From Albifimbria verrucaria (lineage: Eukaryota > Ascomycota > Sordariomycetes > Hypocreales > Stachybotryaceae), in assembly GCA_020081605.1 (NCBI GenBank), contig JAHREC010000040.1, forward strand, positions 107,230 through 171,229: a stretch of DNA of 64,000 nucleotides. Reading direction: 5' to 3'. Every line of letters starts with the position of its first letter. The first letter of the stretch is position 1. This document shows, in pieces, positions 55,316 to 64,000 of the stretch. The position numbers and the translations under genes were made by a program. Below the pieces are notes generated by a model. That model saw only the letters and a list, made by a program, of their open reading frames with translations. It was not told the origin of the DNA and searched no databases.

Positions 55316-57192
55316 CTATGTACTCTTCATTGACTCATCGTCTAAACTCCAGCGTTCAAGGTATTTGTCCAAAGATGCCTTAATAATACTCTCTGAACTT
55401 TGTAACCACTCACTGCACTCCCTATTAGCGATGTTCCGAAGATGCTTTAACGCAGCGCTGGCGATATACAAGTACGTCAGGGGCATGGCATCAATTGGGG
55501 TGGTAGCCTCGGTAGCCTGAGATGCACCAAGGGTAAACAAGGCCATATCAACGACCATTTTCGTAATAGTGTGAAGTGCCTCCCGGGACCTCTTGTGCCA
55601 CTCCTCTAGTGATATGAACGTGGCTCTGACATCTTGTGACTGCTGGTCTAAAATGTGCCAATGTAGAGTATAGAGTGCTCTGCCCGATGAAGGTTAGACA
55701 CAATTGTAAAGCTGTCGAATCTGAAAACAGGTCTAGAAAGGAGAATTGAGAGAAGAGTGACAGCATTGAAAGGAATAACTAACCGAATGGCAATATGTAT
55801 CGCTAGACAAAAGGTACCAGGCTGATCTTCCCACTGTGAGATGACCAACACCGCAAAGGCTTGAAGATTTGAACTTAAGCTATCAAGGTGCAGTAGTTTG
55901 GAATCAATATCTGTAGTCTCTACGCCTTTGATAACTTGGTCCAGAAGGCAAGTTGCCTGAGCGGATCGGCCGAAACCTCCAATTTCTGGTGAGGTAAGAG
56001 AAGATATCGAGATATTAGGGAGGGATCCTGATTCCTCTTTGTCGAATCGGTCGAGTACATGTGGTTCAGTCGGTAGCCGAGCAGCTCCACCAGGGAAGAC
56101 AGTGATCAGTGGTTGGCCCTGAACTGAGATTTCGCTGAAAAAGATCCTTCCAGCCATTCGTTTCAGCATGATCGATGATTGTATATAGTATCAGAAGGAA
56201 CATACCGCTCACAGACAATGATTCCCCACCAAGTATTTGCTGCCTCTTCAGCCTGGAAGAGGAGATCAGTGTCCACACCATGGCTGGCAATATGAGTTAC
56301 CTGAGTGCAAGAGTGGTCATGATTATGTATGCGGGCGGCGTAGGCCATCCGTGCACTGCCTGATATTGTCACAAAAGCATCTTCCGGTCGGCCATGCGTA
56401 TACTCATAGATAGCTAGCAAGAGAGCGGCTTGTATGATAAGAATCGAGGCTGGGTAAGACGCTTGAACCTGGGCAAGCAGGGACTTTACAGTTAAATACA
56501 GGAGCCTCTGAGCCACGGACTCTGTAGCATTTTGCGAGGGTTTGTTGTCTAGTGCAGGAGAGTTTGTAATTAAACATAAAGTAAGCAACAAAACGGAAAA
56601 GTCGGCGGCTTCAGTCACTCCCGACGTTACGAGATTACTGTTGAATCGTGTACGGCAAATGACAGGGAAATGACGATGAAACCCTTGGAAGTAATTTGCG
56701 CTGATATCGTCCGCAAACCGTCCAGTCGCACGGATAACACTCTGAACCTCAAGATAGATTTGATTACTGGTTTCTGTTGGTCAGCACGGACGCGTATACG
56801 CAGCTAGATCAAAATACTGTGGAAGGGAGTAACCGACTGCTTGGGCTCAGCCCTGATTTGCCCTGGAAATATCTTCGTGGATAAGATATTATGAGACGAG
56901 ACAAAATTCGAAGGCAGCCATTCTCGCCGGGCAGGTGCGGTTCCGGGGTTCCTGATGATAGGTTTGCTATACCCTCGCAAGCCGGTCGCCCGGGTATACA
57001 CACAGTCAAGTTGCTTCCTGCAGCGCCGGTAAGCGATGTAAAACGACGGGGAGCATCAACCCAGATGACCAACCATGTGCAATATCCGCAAGACGGCAAC
57101 GCTTTGTTACACTTTTTCTTTCGTACTTTACATATCATACAAGCCTGTGTGGCTTGCCCCATTTGCCGTCGATTGCCGTCGTCGGCCGACAT
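55316..57192 (-). CDS. Zn2Cys6 transcription factor with Fungal_trans domain
   Basis: ATG at 57192. Exon 1 ends inside the zinc cluster; a 56-nt intron (57018-57073) restores CMICKVRKKKCNKALPSC and CTWKQLDC, a perfect C-X2-C-X6-C-X6-C-X2-C-X6-C. A second intron starts at the GTATTTTG near 56821 and ends CAACAG near 56772, a third (GTATGTTCC..GGAAG, near 56205-56145) joins WWGIIVCER to IFFSEISVQGQPLITVFPGG, and a fourth removes about 63 nt near 55790. The middle homology region has LLLAIYEYTHGRPEDAFVT, typical of regulators of carbon, amino-acid or secondary metabolism. Near 55660-55790 the frame slips once or twice before HILDQQSQDVRATFISLEEW and the C-terminal helix to 55316. About 570 aa. 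Mostly well preserved. Confidence 0.8.
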
Positions 57193-58017
57193 AATTAAAA
57201 ATGATGACAGGAGAAACTGTTTCTAGCTTCATGGACCTTGAAATACTAGAAGTGAGCACTGATCCTAGAGTATGAGGGGTAATGGAAGGCCCTTGTCGTC
57301 AGGTTGTGGAAGTGAGGTGTGGGGTGATATGGACCGGTGGCCCTCGCCCCTATCCAATGAGTTGTAAGACTAATTAGTGAGTTGCAGCACCTTTGACCGC
57401 CAGTGATGATATGATCAACTCAAGTCGGTGTATATTCATCCTCGGGCGGCTATCTTGTCGGGCGCTGTCGGGGAATGTGCTGTTGGACGTGACTTCCGGG
57501 TTTGGCTAGGCTGTCGGAAACTTGTCGGAAACTTGTGGGATCTTGTCGGATCTTGTCGGATCTTGTCGGGCAGCTAAGCAAACGTAGCACTAAGTCAGAT
57601 GCGTTATTTGCCTAACCTCAAGGAGAGTAATGCCACGCTGCAGAAGAGCATTAGCGATGGTCCACCTTGTGGCCAAGCTTGCCAAGTCTTCTGACTCTCC
57701 CAGCATCAATAGCTAACCCTGCCATCAGTTCGGTCAAGACCCACCGGACTAGAGATTGCAGAATGTAATCAGGTTAACAATTTACAAATTGTAGACATGC
57801 GAGTGGCCCAGGGCCTGTCGGCCGTCCGTCGGTGGTGGGCTTCAGGACTGGCCGGCACGTCACTCTGCTTTGATTACATTTAATCCTGCGTAAACGACAA
57901 CCGCCAGCCAGCCAACCAACTAAATTTTCAAGTATAAAAGGCAGGAAGCATCTTGCCGGCCATGAAAGCTTGAAATCTCCTAGTAACTTCACCAATCCAT
58001 CTCCAACTATTTCTACA
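57193..58017. other. Divergent intergenic region
   Basis: Shared upstream region of the minus-strand regulator and the plus-strand amidohydrolase; a possible TATA-like TATAAA lies at about 57934-57939, roughly 80 bases before the amidohydrolase ATG. It also contains the tandem repeat listed separately. Confidence 0.5.
57511..57570. repeat. Imperfect tandem repeat
   Basis: Units of 10-11 bases, CTTGTCGGAAA and TCTTGTCGGA, repeated five or six times in a row, with a looser GTCGG-rich lead-in from about 57450. Confidence 0.9.
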
Positions 58018-58835
58018 ATGGCGGCAACTAGTTTCATCCTCGACAACGTGCGCATCTTCACCGGCATCAACACGATTGAATCCGGCCATGTCGCCGTGAA
58101 CAATGGAATCATCTCGGCCGTATCCATCGGTCACCCGCCGACCGATGTGGAAGTTCCTGTCATCTCCAAGCCTGGCCACACTGTCGTTCCTGGTTTCATC
58201 GACTCGCATATTCACGCCGACAAAGGACAAGAGATTGCATTATACCAATCACTCAAGTTTGGTGTGACCACTGTCATGGATATGCACAACGAGACTGTGA
58301 ACGTGCACAAGTTAAAGAAGGTAGCCGCTGACAAGAAAGACGAGGCTGCTGACTTCAAGGCTGCCGGGGTCGCGGCGACCATCAATGGTGGTTGGCCGAT
58401 GCCCGTGATAACGGCGCATGACAAAAGCGAAGAAGTGAGGCCAATCAGCTATTGACTTCTCCCAGCTAGCTAGAGCTAATAACAGATTATATAGACGGCT
58501 GCAGAGATTGCCACTTGGCCTAACCTTGCCTCCCCTGCTGATGCCGAAGCCTACGTCGTCCATAATCTATCCCCGCCGGCGGTGCCGATTATATTAAGCT
58601 GATGCACGAGTCAGGCGCAGTCCTGGGACAGAGCTTGCCGACGCCATCGATCGACATTCAAAGGGCCGTCATTGCCGCAACACAAGCGTCAGGGCATGTG
58701 GCCGTTGTCCACTGCCTCACTCGAGCCGATACACTAGACATGCTTTCACTGGGGGTCAATGGCCTGGCTCATACATTCATCGACGAGCCCATAAATGAAG
58801 ACGTTGTGGCCGCGTATAAGAAGGTCGGAGCATGA
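58018..58835 (+). pseudogene. Metal-dependent amidohydrolase, 3' end cut off by a transposon
   Basis: ATG at 58018; exon 1 (58018-58434) carries GHTVVPGFIDSHIHADKG, with the paired histidines of the amidohydrolase superfamily metal site, and GVTTVMDMHNETV. A 60-nt intron (58435-58494, CTAAT branch, TATATAG) leads to exon 2 with EIATWPNLASPADAEAYVV. The C run at 58571-58574 is one short, then ADYIKLMHESGA, HVAVVHCLTRAD and GLAHTFIDEP follow in frame, giving two more metal-ligand histidines. At 58833 the coding sequence stops exactly at the first bases of a short piggyBac-type element, whose TGA serves as stop codon. The last part of the barrel, including the conserved Asp, is missing. Relatives hydrolyse cyclic amides or imidazolones. 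Confidence 0.85.
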
Positions 58836-59084
58836 GGCCGGTAAGGCTCAGGCTAGGTAGAAGCCCCACAACGCCTGAGTCATCGTATCAGTACGTAAAA
58901 GAACTTTAAAACCACAAGATAATAGTGATCATCGTGATGTAGCTATATGTAACACGGGGCAATGCTGATACATTTATTATCGGCCAATTTACTAGGTTTT
59001 CTATGTATCTGGTTTTTACCCGATGCTAATTGGTTAATTTACTGGTTTGCTACATAGTCTGAGCCTTACCGGCCTCAAGGGGAT
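58833..59084. mobile_element. Short piggyBac-type non-autonomous element
   Basis: Terminal inverted repeats of 28 bases with two mismatches: left TGAGGCCGGTAAGGCTCAG.. at 58833 and its complement ending at 59077; on the right the similarity to other family ends continues to GGGGAT at 59084, while the left lacks those last bases, so the left edge may be slightly truncated. The interior (ATGTAGCTATATGTAACACG, GGGGCAATGCTG) is nearly the same as the 3' end of the coding element at 60201-62356. It interrupts the amidohydrolase gene. Confidence 0.85.
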
Positions 59085-59805
59085 AATGGTAGGAGACTCC
59101 AACTTATACCACGGGATCAGGGAGGCAACATCGGACGATACACAAAGGCCGAAGAAGTGGAGCTCGTTAAAATCGTGGAAACCTATGGTTTAACAAGCCT
59201 CTTGAAGGCACGAACCATGAAACACAAGGAAAATGGGAGTGCATCAACGATAGACCTCTCCTTAGTAACATTCAACCTCCTCAACAGGCTAATCAAATGC
59301 CAAATCCAAGAGGACCTGAACCACGATTCAGACCAACTGCTGATTGCTACTTGCCTTGATCTCAGGATGGCCCAAGGCAAGAAACAACGAAGGCGAAACT
59401 GGAAGGAAATGGGTAAAAAGCATTTACATCTAGTCTCGACAAACATTTACCGCCGCAAAAACGGCCAAGAACCAAAGCAGCCTTGGATAGACATGTACAA
59501 GAGACTGTCACAGCTCTCACAAAAGCTATCCAAGCATCAGTCCCCGAGCAGACCGTCATCAATGGTCAGGGCTGGATGAGACAGAGCGTGCAGCACAATC
59601 CTAGCGAAAGCAAAACGCCAGAGACAGATATACAGCGCAACACACGGAAGAAGCGTGGGAAGCATACCGTACGGCCAGGAACAAGAAGGGCAGAGCGATC
59701 AACAAGGCTCTGAGAAGACAGAGGACCAAGGCCGATGAGTAAGAGATGAAACTTGGGTAAAGAACCAAGGACTTCAAAAGGTGTGGGAGAGATGTGTTTA
59801 AAAAC
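59085..59805 (+). mobile_element. LINE (Tad/I-like) ORF2 endonuclease-linker fragment
   Basis: Two overlapping plus frames (59157-59579 and 59483-59713) read like fungal non-LTR retrotransposon ORF2: GSASTIDLSLVTFNLLNRL, with the STIDL signature near the end of the AP-endonuclease domain, EDLNHDSDQLLIATCLDL with the NHDSDH-type site (His-to-Gln here), RRRNWKEMG, then VTALTKAIQASVPEQT. The reverse transcriptase itself is missing. Frameshifts near 59430 and 59480. The piece is clamped between two short piggyBac-type elements. Confidence 0.75.
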
Positions 59806-60058
59806 ACCTCCTTCACTGTGCGAAAGTGCAGACAATGTAGCAGACCCACAACTTCTTAGTCAAAATGCCAGTGCATAAATTAGCAGAAAAAGGCCTTGCA
59901 TTACCATGAGAATATCATGTACTGCTATGTAAAGAGGGCCATCCTAGTGCTTTATTATCATCCGATTCACAAGGAAGTTAAGGTATCTTGATTTTTTCCG
60001 ATTCCAATTGGTGAATATATTAGTCTGCTACATTGTCTGCCTTCGCAGTCAAGGAGAT
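59806..60058. mobile_element. Diverged short piggyBac-type element
   Basis: About 253 bases. Both edges carry GCAGACAATGTAGCAGA in inverted orientation within terminal repeats, and the right edge ends GCAGTCAAGGAGAT. The interior shares the CCAATTGGTGAAT and ATGTACTGCTATGTAA motifs with the other family members but is the most diverged. No coding capacity. Confidence 0.75.
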
Positions 60059-60287
60059 GCACAGACTTTGCTTGATGAGATGACGGCAAAAGTCTCAGTA
60101 ATACTTTTCATTCTTCGAATATGCCTTGTTAGAAGAATTACCTGTTCCTCGAGACCCACGACCGAATTACCACCGGACCGCTTTCGGACCTTCCCGCTAT
60201 ATCCCCTTAAGGCTGGTAAGCTGCAGACTAGGTAGCAAACCAGTAAATTGACCAATTGGAACCGGATAAAAACTAGATACTGAAGGC

Positions 60288-62223
60288 CTAGTAAATTGGC
60301 CGGTGGTAGAAGTACCAGCATTGCCCCGCGTTACATATAGCTACATTACAGACATCACAGCCCATCGTAGTTTTTACTTTGGGGCCTCTGGCGGATCCGG
60401 GTGAGGGTTTTCGTCAAGGGCATCGCCAAGGTCAGGGCCCCGCCTGCAACGGCGTTTTCGAGGGCGTTCAAAGCTGCGAGTTCGAGGGGAAATTTGCAAG
60501 GCTTGACAACCAAGACAATAGGATCTTTTCCCTCTATTAAACCAATGTTGTTGCGATATATGGATAAATTCGTTCCCGGCTCGATATCTCTTCCGGGATC
60601 CCTTTTCCTTCCTATATATCGACCAATATTTCCTACATAATTCGTCAGAAACAGCTTCCTGCCAAAGGCCTAGGGACCTATAGCGTGGCCAGGCAGGCCG
60701 CCCTTCCTCTGCAAAATGAAGCTATTAGAAACAGCCGTCTTGAGGAGGAAGTCCCAGGCAAGAGCCCTAGCCGGGCCCGGCGTTGACGATGATTTCCTGT
60801 ATGCATATTCGATCTTAGTTGATCTGCAATATCTACGCCGTTCATATGATGGTTATAGTCAAAAGCCACAGCCGGGATCGGGACCTCTTTGACCGGCTCG
60901 CCTCCAAAGAACTGTTTGATTGGGCCTGAACAGCGATATAACGATATTGGCTGCTTCCTCGTACAGACAACGGTCTCGCTGCCGTTATAAGCAGTGGTCA
61001 AAAACAACACTAAGGCATTGTCTTTCTAAGCTATCTGGTTGGCCTTTAAGACGGTCAGTCAGTCAGTCAGTCAGTCAGCTAGTCATAGCTATATGACTGA
61101 CTGACTATGTGGGTGACGGACCTTGTTATCTGGTGTCGGAGACGATTGAATCCGGCCATATGACTACATTTTCCGTCCTTTCCGGTCATCTTCCTTCAAT
61201 TCAACGAGATGGCGATACAAACCACAGTTCGTACGGCATGTGCCGTTGGCCCCTATCCCTAGCTGCCTGATGGCAACGAAGAGGCCCGGAGACGGGAATA
61301 AGTTATCTATATAGACATGACATCTAGATGGCGGTAGCCGCTTTATAAGGGCCACAACGACGGCTTGGTTCATGGCCAATGCTGGGGCCTTGTCTGACGA
61401 TCCGTCTGACGATGTGACCTTATTCCTAGCTTTCCGGGGCCCCGGCAACCTTCAATGCCCACGGGACCGCAGCCGGGCCTGTGACATATCCATTGCAACA
61501 TATATCCGACAACAGCTAGGACCCATATCTTGAGCCCTGTGAGTGTGGGTTTTCCTTGATCGTCACCTTCTGTTTGGAACGGCCTTGGAAGGCCTGCAGC
61601 CTCATCGACAGTCACGATGCTGCCAACGCTGACGATGCTGACGGCAGCGTTCATCATGACATTGGCCCATTCATTGACCTTGTTATAGAGATCCGGGACA
61701 TCCATATCTATTGTATCCGGATGGGCGATTCGAAGTCTTCTTTTTAACAGGGAAAATCGGTCAAATGACATATATCTTGCTATACGGTGTCGAGGCATTT
61801 CCCCGGACCTTGGCCCTTCCAATAGTCCCTATAGGATTTTCGAGGATTTAAATCCATATATATCATTATAGCTATCCATATATAGATTTCCGAGACAGAC
61901 GTTGTAATCGTACGACCGTCAGGACCTGGGTTTCTATTCGTATAGTCAACCCAACTTTCAACAAGCCAGATGGGTAGAAAATGCTGGAACTACTCTAACA
62001 GCAATACAGGGAGGCCATGGAATTCAGAGGGGCGTTCCGGGACGTGGAACGGTTTAATTTGGCTGCCTAAAGCGTCCGTGGGCTTGATATTTGGTCTGTC
62101 CGTGCTATCCACATCTTCTAGCCGGCTATCGTTGAGGATATCGAAGTCGATGCCTTCGTTAGTAGCCGGTGCAACGGCCGGGCCCCAGCTCTGCTGTTGA
62201 TGCCTTCGTCCTTTGTCTTCCAT
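60288..62223 (-). pseudogene. piggyBac transposase, damaged
   Basis: ATG at 62223 opens an acidic N-terminus. The DDE_Tnp_1_7 core follows in three frames. Segment 61822-61370 has FDRFSLLKRRLRIAHPDT and SIVTVDEA (first catalytic Asp), then LTGLKIWVLAVVGYMLQW. Segment 61448-61164 has HVYIDNLFPSPGLFVA (second Asp) and GTCRTNCGLYRHLVELK. Segment 61010-60678 has YNGSETVVCTRK and NHHMNGVDIADQLRSN (third Asp). The C-terminus has a basic run and a Cys-rich finger, GCDVCNVAICNAGQCW, before the stop at 60288, as in fungal piggyBac proteins, where it binds the inverted repeats. The enzyme excises and inserts at TTAA. A GTCA-repeat hairpin insertion at 61054-61110 and several frameshifts inactivate it. 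Confidence 0.85.
61054..61110. repeat. GTCA tandem array with inverted partner
   Basis: Six GTCA units are followed within about 12 bases by a shorter TGAC array on the same strand, so the strand can fold into a hairpin. It lies between the second and third catalytic segments of the transposase and adds stops in all coding frames. Confidence 0.85.
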
Positions 62224-62356
62224 CGATGTATCGTCAAAAGCCCCTGCCTAGCATTTTTAGTGGTGAGAGGTTCAGGAAGTTACTCTATGTACCGACGTAT
62301 GACTAAGATGTTGTGGGGCTTCTACTTAGTCTGTGCCTTACCGGCCTCAAGGGGAT

Positions 62357-64000
62357 ACGATACGTGTGGATATTTACGAGGTCACAGATGAAGGCGCCAC
62401 GCTTGCTCGTCAAGTCCAAACCGACACTACCTCAGTTTCCGACAGTCAAGCTATTCTTAAACAGCCACATTAGCCCCTTTTTATTAATTGTTTAGTAATG
62501 TAGTGTTGACAATATTAAAGCACAATAATCTGTTATTTGTACTCCCTGTTTCCCGGTAATTTATCCCTGACCTCGAGGTAGCAATTGATTGGAACACCGG
62601 GTTGAGCAGTAATGGCTTTCCTGACATTGTCCTCAAGAGCTGAAGTCATAGATATATTGCCATAAACGAAACTCTTTCTTGCCATGGCGAATGTGGGCGC
62701 AGCACATGGTCATACAACACGGATTTGTTGAGAGTGACTAACAGAGACTTATGTGGAGGGGACGTGATTGTCTGCAGATGTTAATCCACCTGATTAATAA
62801 CCCCTGAGATTTTGAATGGAGATTACAGTGTAGGAACCGGTGGACGCGACGTACAGTGGGTTTGTACTCGAATTGTTTAAAGCCATTATCATTGGCTACC
62901 TAGTGTTCGCTGCTTGTTTCAACGCGTCGCAGGTAAACATGACTCCGCCGCTCCAGGTACGATGCAAAGGAATACAATCGTTACGTCCGACAGTCCAATT
63001 TACTGGCTCCTTATTGGCAGTATTATGGGAACCCGTGGGGAAGCTAACCGACAGTGAAGAAGGTGTTGAGGTTCCTGCATCAAACACGCAGATGTTGCGT
63101 TGCGACATGTCGTCAAGTGTGAGGGTGCGGAGAAAGTGTTGACAAGTTCTACAAACATTTAAAGCGAATAACCAATGATGACACCACTGTATGAATGAGC
63201 ACCATACCTTGCTATATAGACTTCCAGAAACAGAATTTAACTCATCATTGGCATTCATGAAGGCAATTATGCTCAAAGTAAACATTCGAACTCTGCGTTG
63301 ATCTGGGTCTAGCTTTGTCGCCGCTTGGGACTGTTGTAAATGTACCCTGAGTTCTCTTGAGATGGCCTAAGGCTCTTAATTGCTGACGGCATGCTTCGTA
63401 GTTCTGTAGGAACCAATCAGCATCAGGACATCTTCTACTACCTACTCCGCGCTGTTTTGTCTACTCCTCTATTCCAGACAAAGAGGCATGCCGCTAGACG
63501 CTTTCAACATTCCTATAGTCATACTTGCAACGTATTGCCGCTTGAGCTTAATCAAAGGTGGGGTAAAACTAAACATCCTTTATGGAATGTCATACTGCTG
63601 ACGCCTTAATGAAGCCCATCTAAGCCCCTAGGCCGCGGAAGTACTTCGATTGGAGGTCATGTTTTGCTCATCTCGGTGCCGTTTCGTGTCCAACAAGTTT
63701 CTTGCTAGCTTCCGGTCATACTCAGCCTGTCGCCCCTTCCATACCTACGGTCCGGTACTCGTAGGATACTCACCATGGCCGGAGCTTAAGTCCCGAATCC
63801 TGTGCTATGTTGACAGTTTCTACGCACCTATGCTAGGCAAGAAACAATTTGAGTCGATAAACTGAGTTGAATATGGAGGCCAGCAGGGTGGTGGAGGCAC
63901 TGGTGGCACTCGATCCACATCGTCTTAGATAAGACGCTCTTGACCCAACAAGCACTGGCTTACCCTGGATAACTTAGAAAATGGCTAAGAATTTTGGCTA
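62357..64000. other. Right-hand stretch without a recognised gene
   Basis: A minus frame at 62896-63285 contains MNANDELNSVSGSLYSK and a plausible intron (GTATGG..TTTGTAG, about 63155-63215); upstream on the same strand YEACRQQLRALGHLKRT is coding-like. These could be exons of one gene, but the family is not recognised and the frames do not join cleanly. A short peptide frame just after the transposon (62357-62475) does not match the missing amidohydrolase C-terminus. Confidence 0.3.

Larger units (their letters stand above)
60201..62356 (-). mobile_element. piggyBac-type DNA transposon, 2.16 kb
   Basis: Bounded by inverted repeats: left ATCCCCTTAAGGCTGGTAAG and right, read inward, ATCCCCTTGAGGCCGGTAAG, with good agreement through ..CAGACTA(G/A)GTAG. 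A damaged transposase gene fills the inside on the minus strand. The 150 bases between its stop codon and the left end are the same sequence that makes up the right half of the short elements nearby, so this element or a sibling is their likely source. Target duplication is not certain; a TTAA is present in the left repeat itself. Confidence 0.85.

Noticed and set aside
1..64000. CRISPR array, operon structure or bacterial features
   Set aside because: Intron-bearing fungal genes throughout; repeats found are transposon ends, microsatellites or dispersed duplications, not spaced direct repeats.

Overview
The window looks like an accessory, repeat-rich stretch of a filamentous ascomycete (Pezizomycotina) chromosome. 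The signs are short introns of about 49-101 nt with GT..AG ends and CTAAY-like branch points, and fungal-only families: Zn2Cys6 regulators, HET-domain and STAND/NLR proteins, DUF3425 bZIP, OrsD-domain proteins and Tad-like LINEs. Fragments of a FREQUENCY (frq) clock gene point to Sordariomycetes, Leotiomycetes or another FRQ-bearing class rather than Eurotiales. No ribosomal RNA, functional tRNA or CRISPR array was seen.

Layout. 1-9.7 kb: Zn2Cys6 regulator, a decayed BTB/POZ gene with a duplicated scrap of it at 4.9 kb, and a decayed APH-type kinase. 9.7-18.5 kb: tRNA-like relic, coiled-coil gene, C2H2/chromodomain relic, small secreted cysteine-rich protein, MFS exporter, conserved fungal scrap. 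18.5-27 kb: gene-poor, with broken bHLH and RGS-like genes. 27-38.9 kb: F-box-like relic, DUF3425 bZIP, short-chain dehydrogenase, degenerate ORF, NB-ARC/TPR relic, TALE homeobox gene, intact Fungal_trans_2-type regulator. 39.8-50.2 kb: Helitron-like and OrsD relics, two HET genes in opposite orientations, CorA-like scrap, frq paralogue relic. 51-57 kb: dispersed repeat, GNAT acetyltransferase, WD40 tail of a STAND protein, LINE gag scrap, Zn2Cys6 regulator. 58-62.4 kb: amidohydrolase cut off by a transposon pile made of two short piggyBac-type elements, a LINE fragment between them, and a 2.16-kb piggyBac element. The last 1.6 kb has no recognised gene.

Two patterns cross the window. First, most genes that can be reconstructed carry one or more one-base indels, often in short homopolymers, with otherwise good coding sequence on both sides. 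Second, several carry an in-frame TAA or TAG where a glutamine codon would fit, as expected from C-to-T change (RIP or ordinary decay). The window is therefore either a pseudogene-rich compartment, an assembly with uncorrected indels, or both; the substitution-type stops and the transposon-truncated gene favour real decay for at least part of it. The genes do not form a biosynthetic operon-like cluster. The recurring theme is allorecognition/innate-immunity families (two HET, NB-ARC/TPR, WD40-STAND) mixed with regulators and mobile elements.
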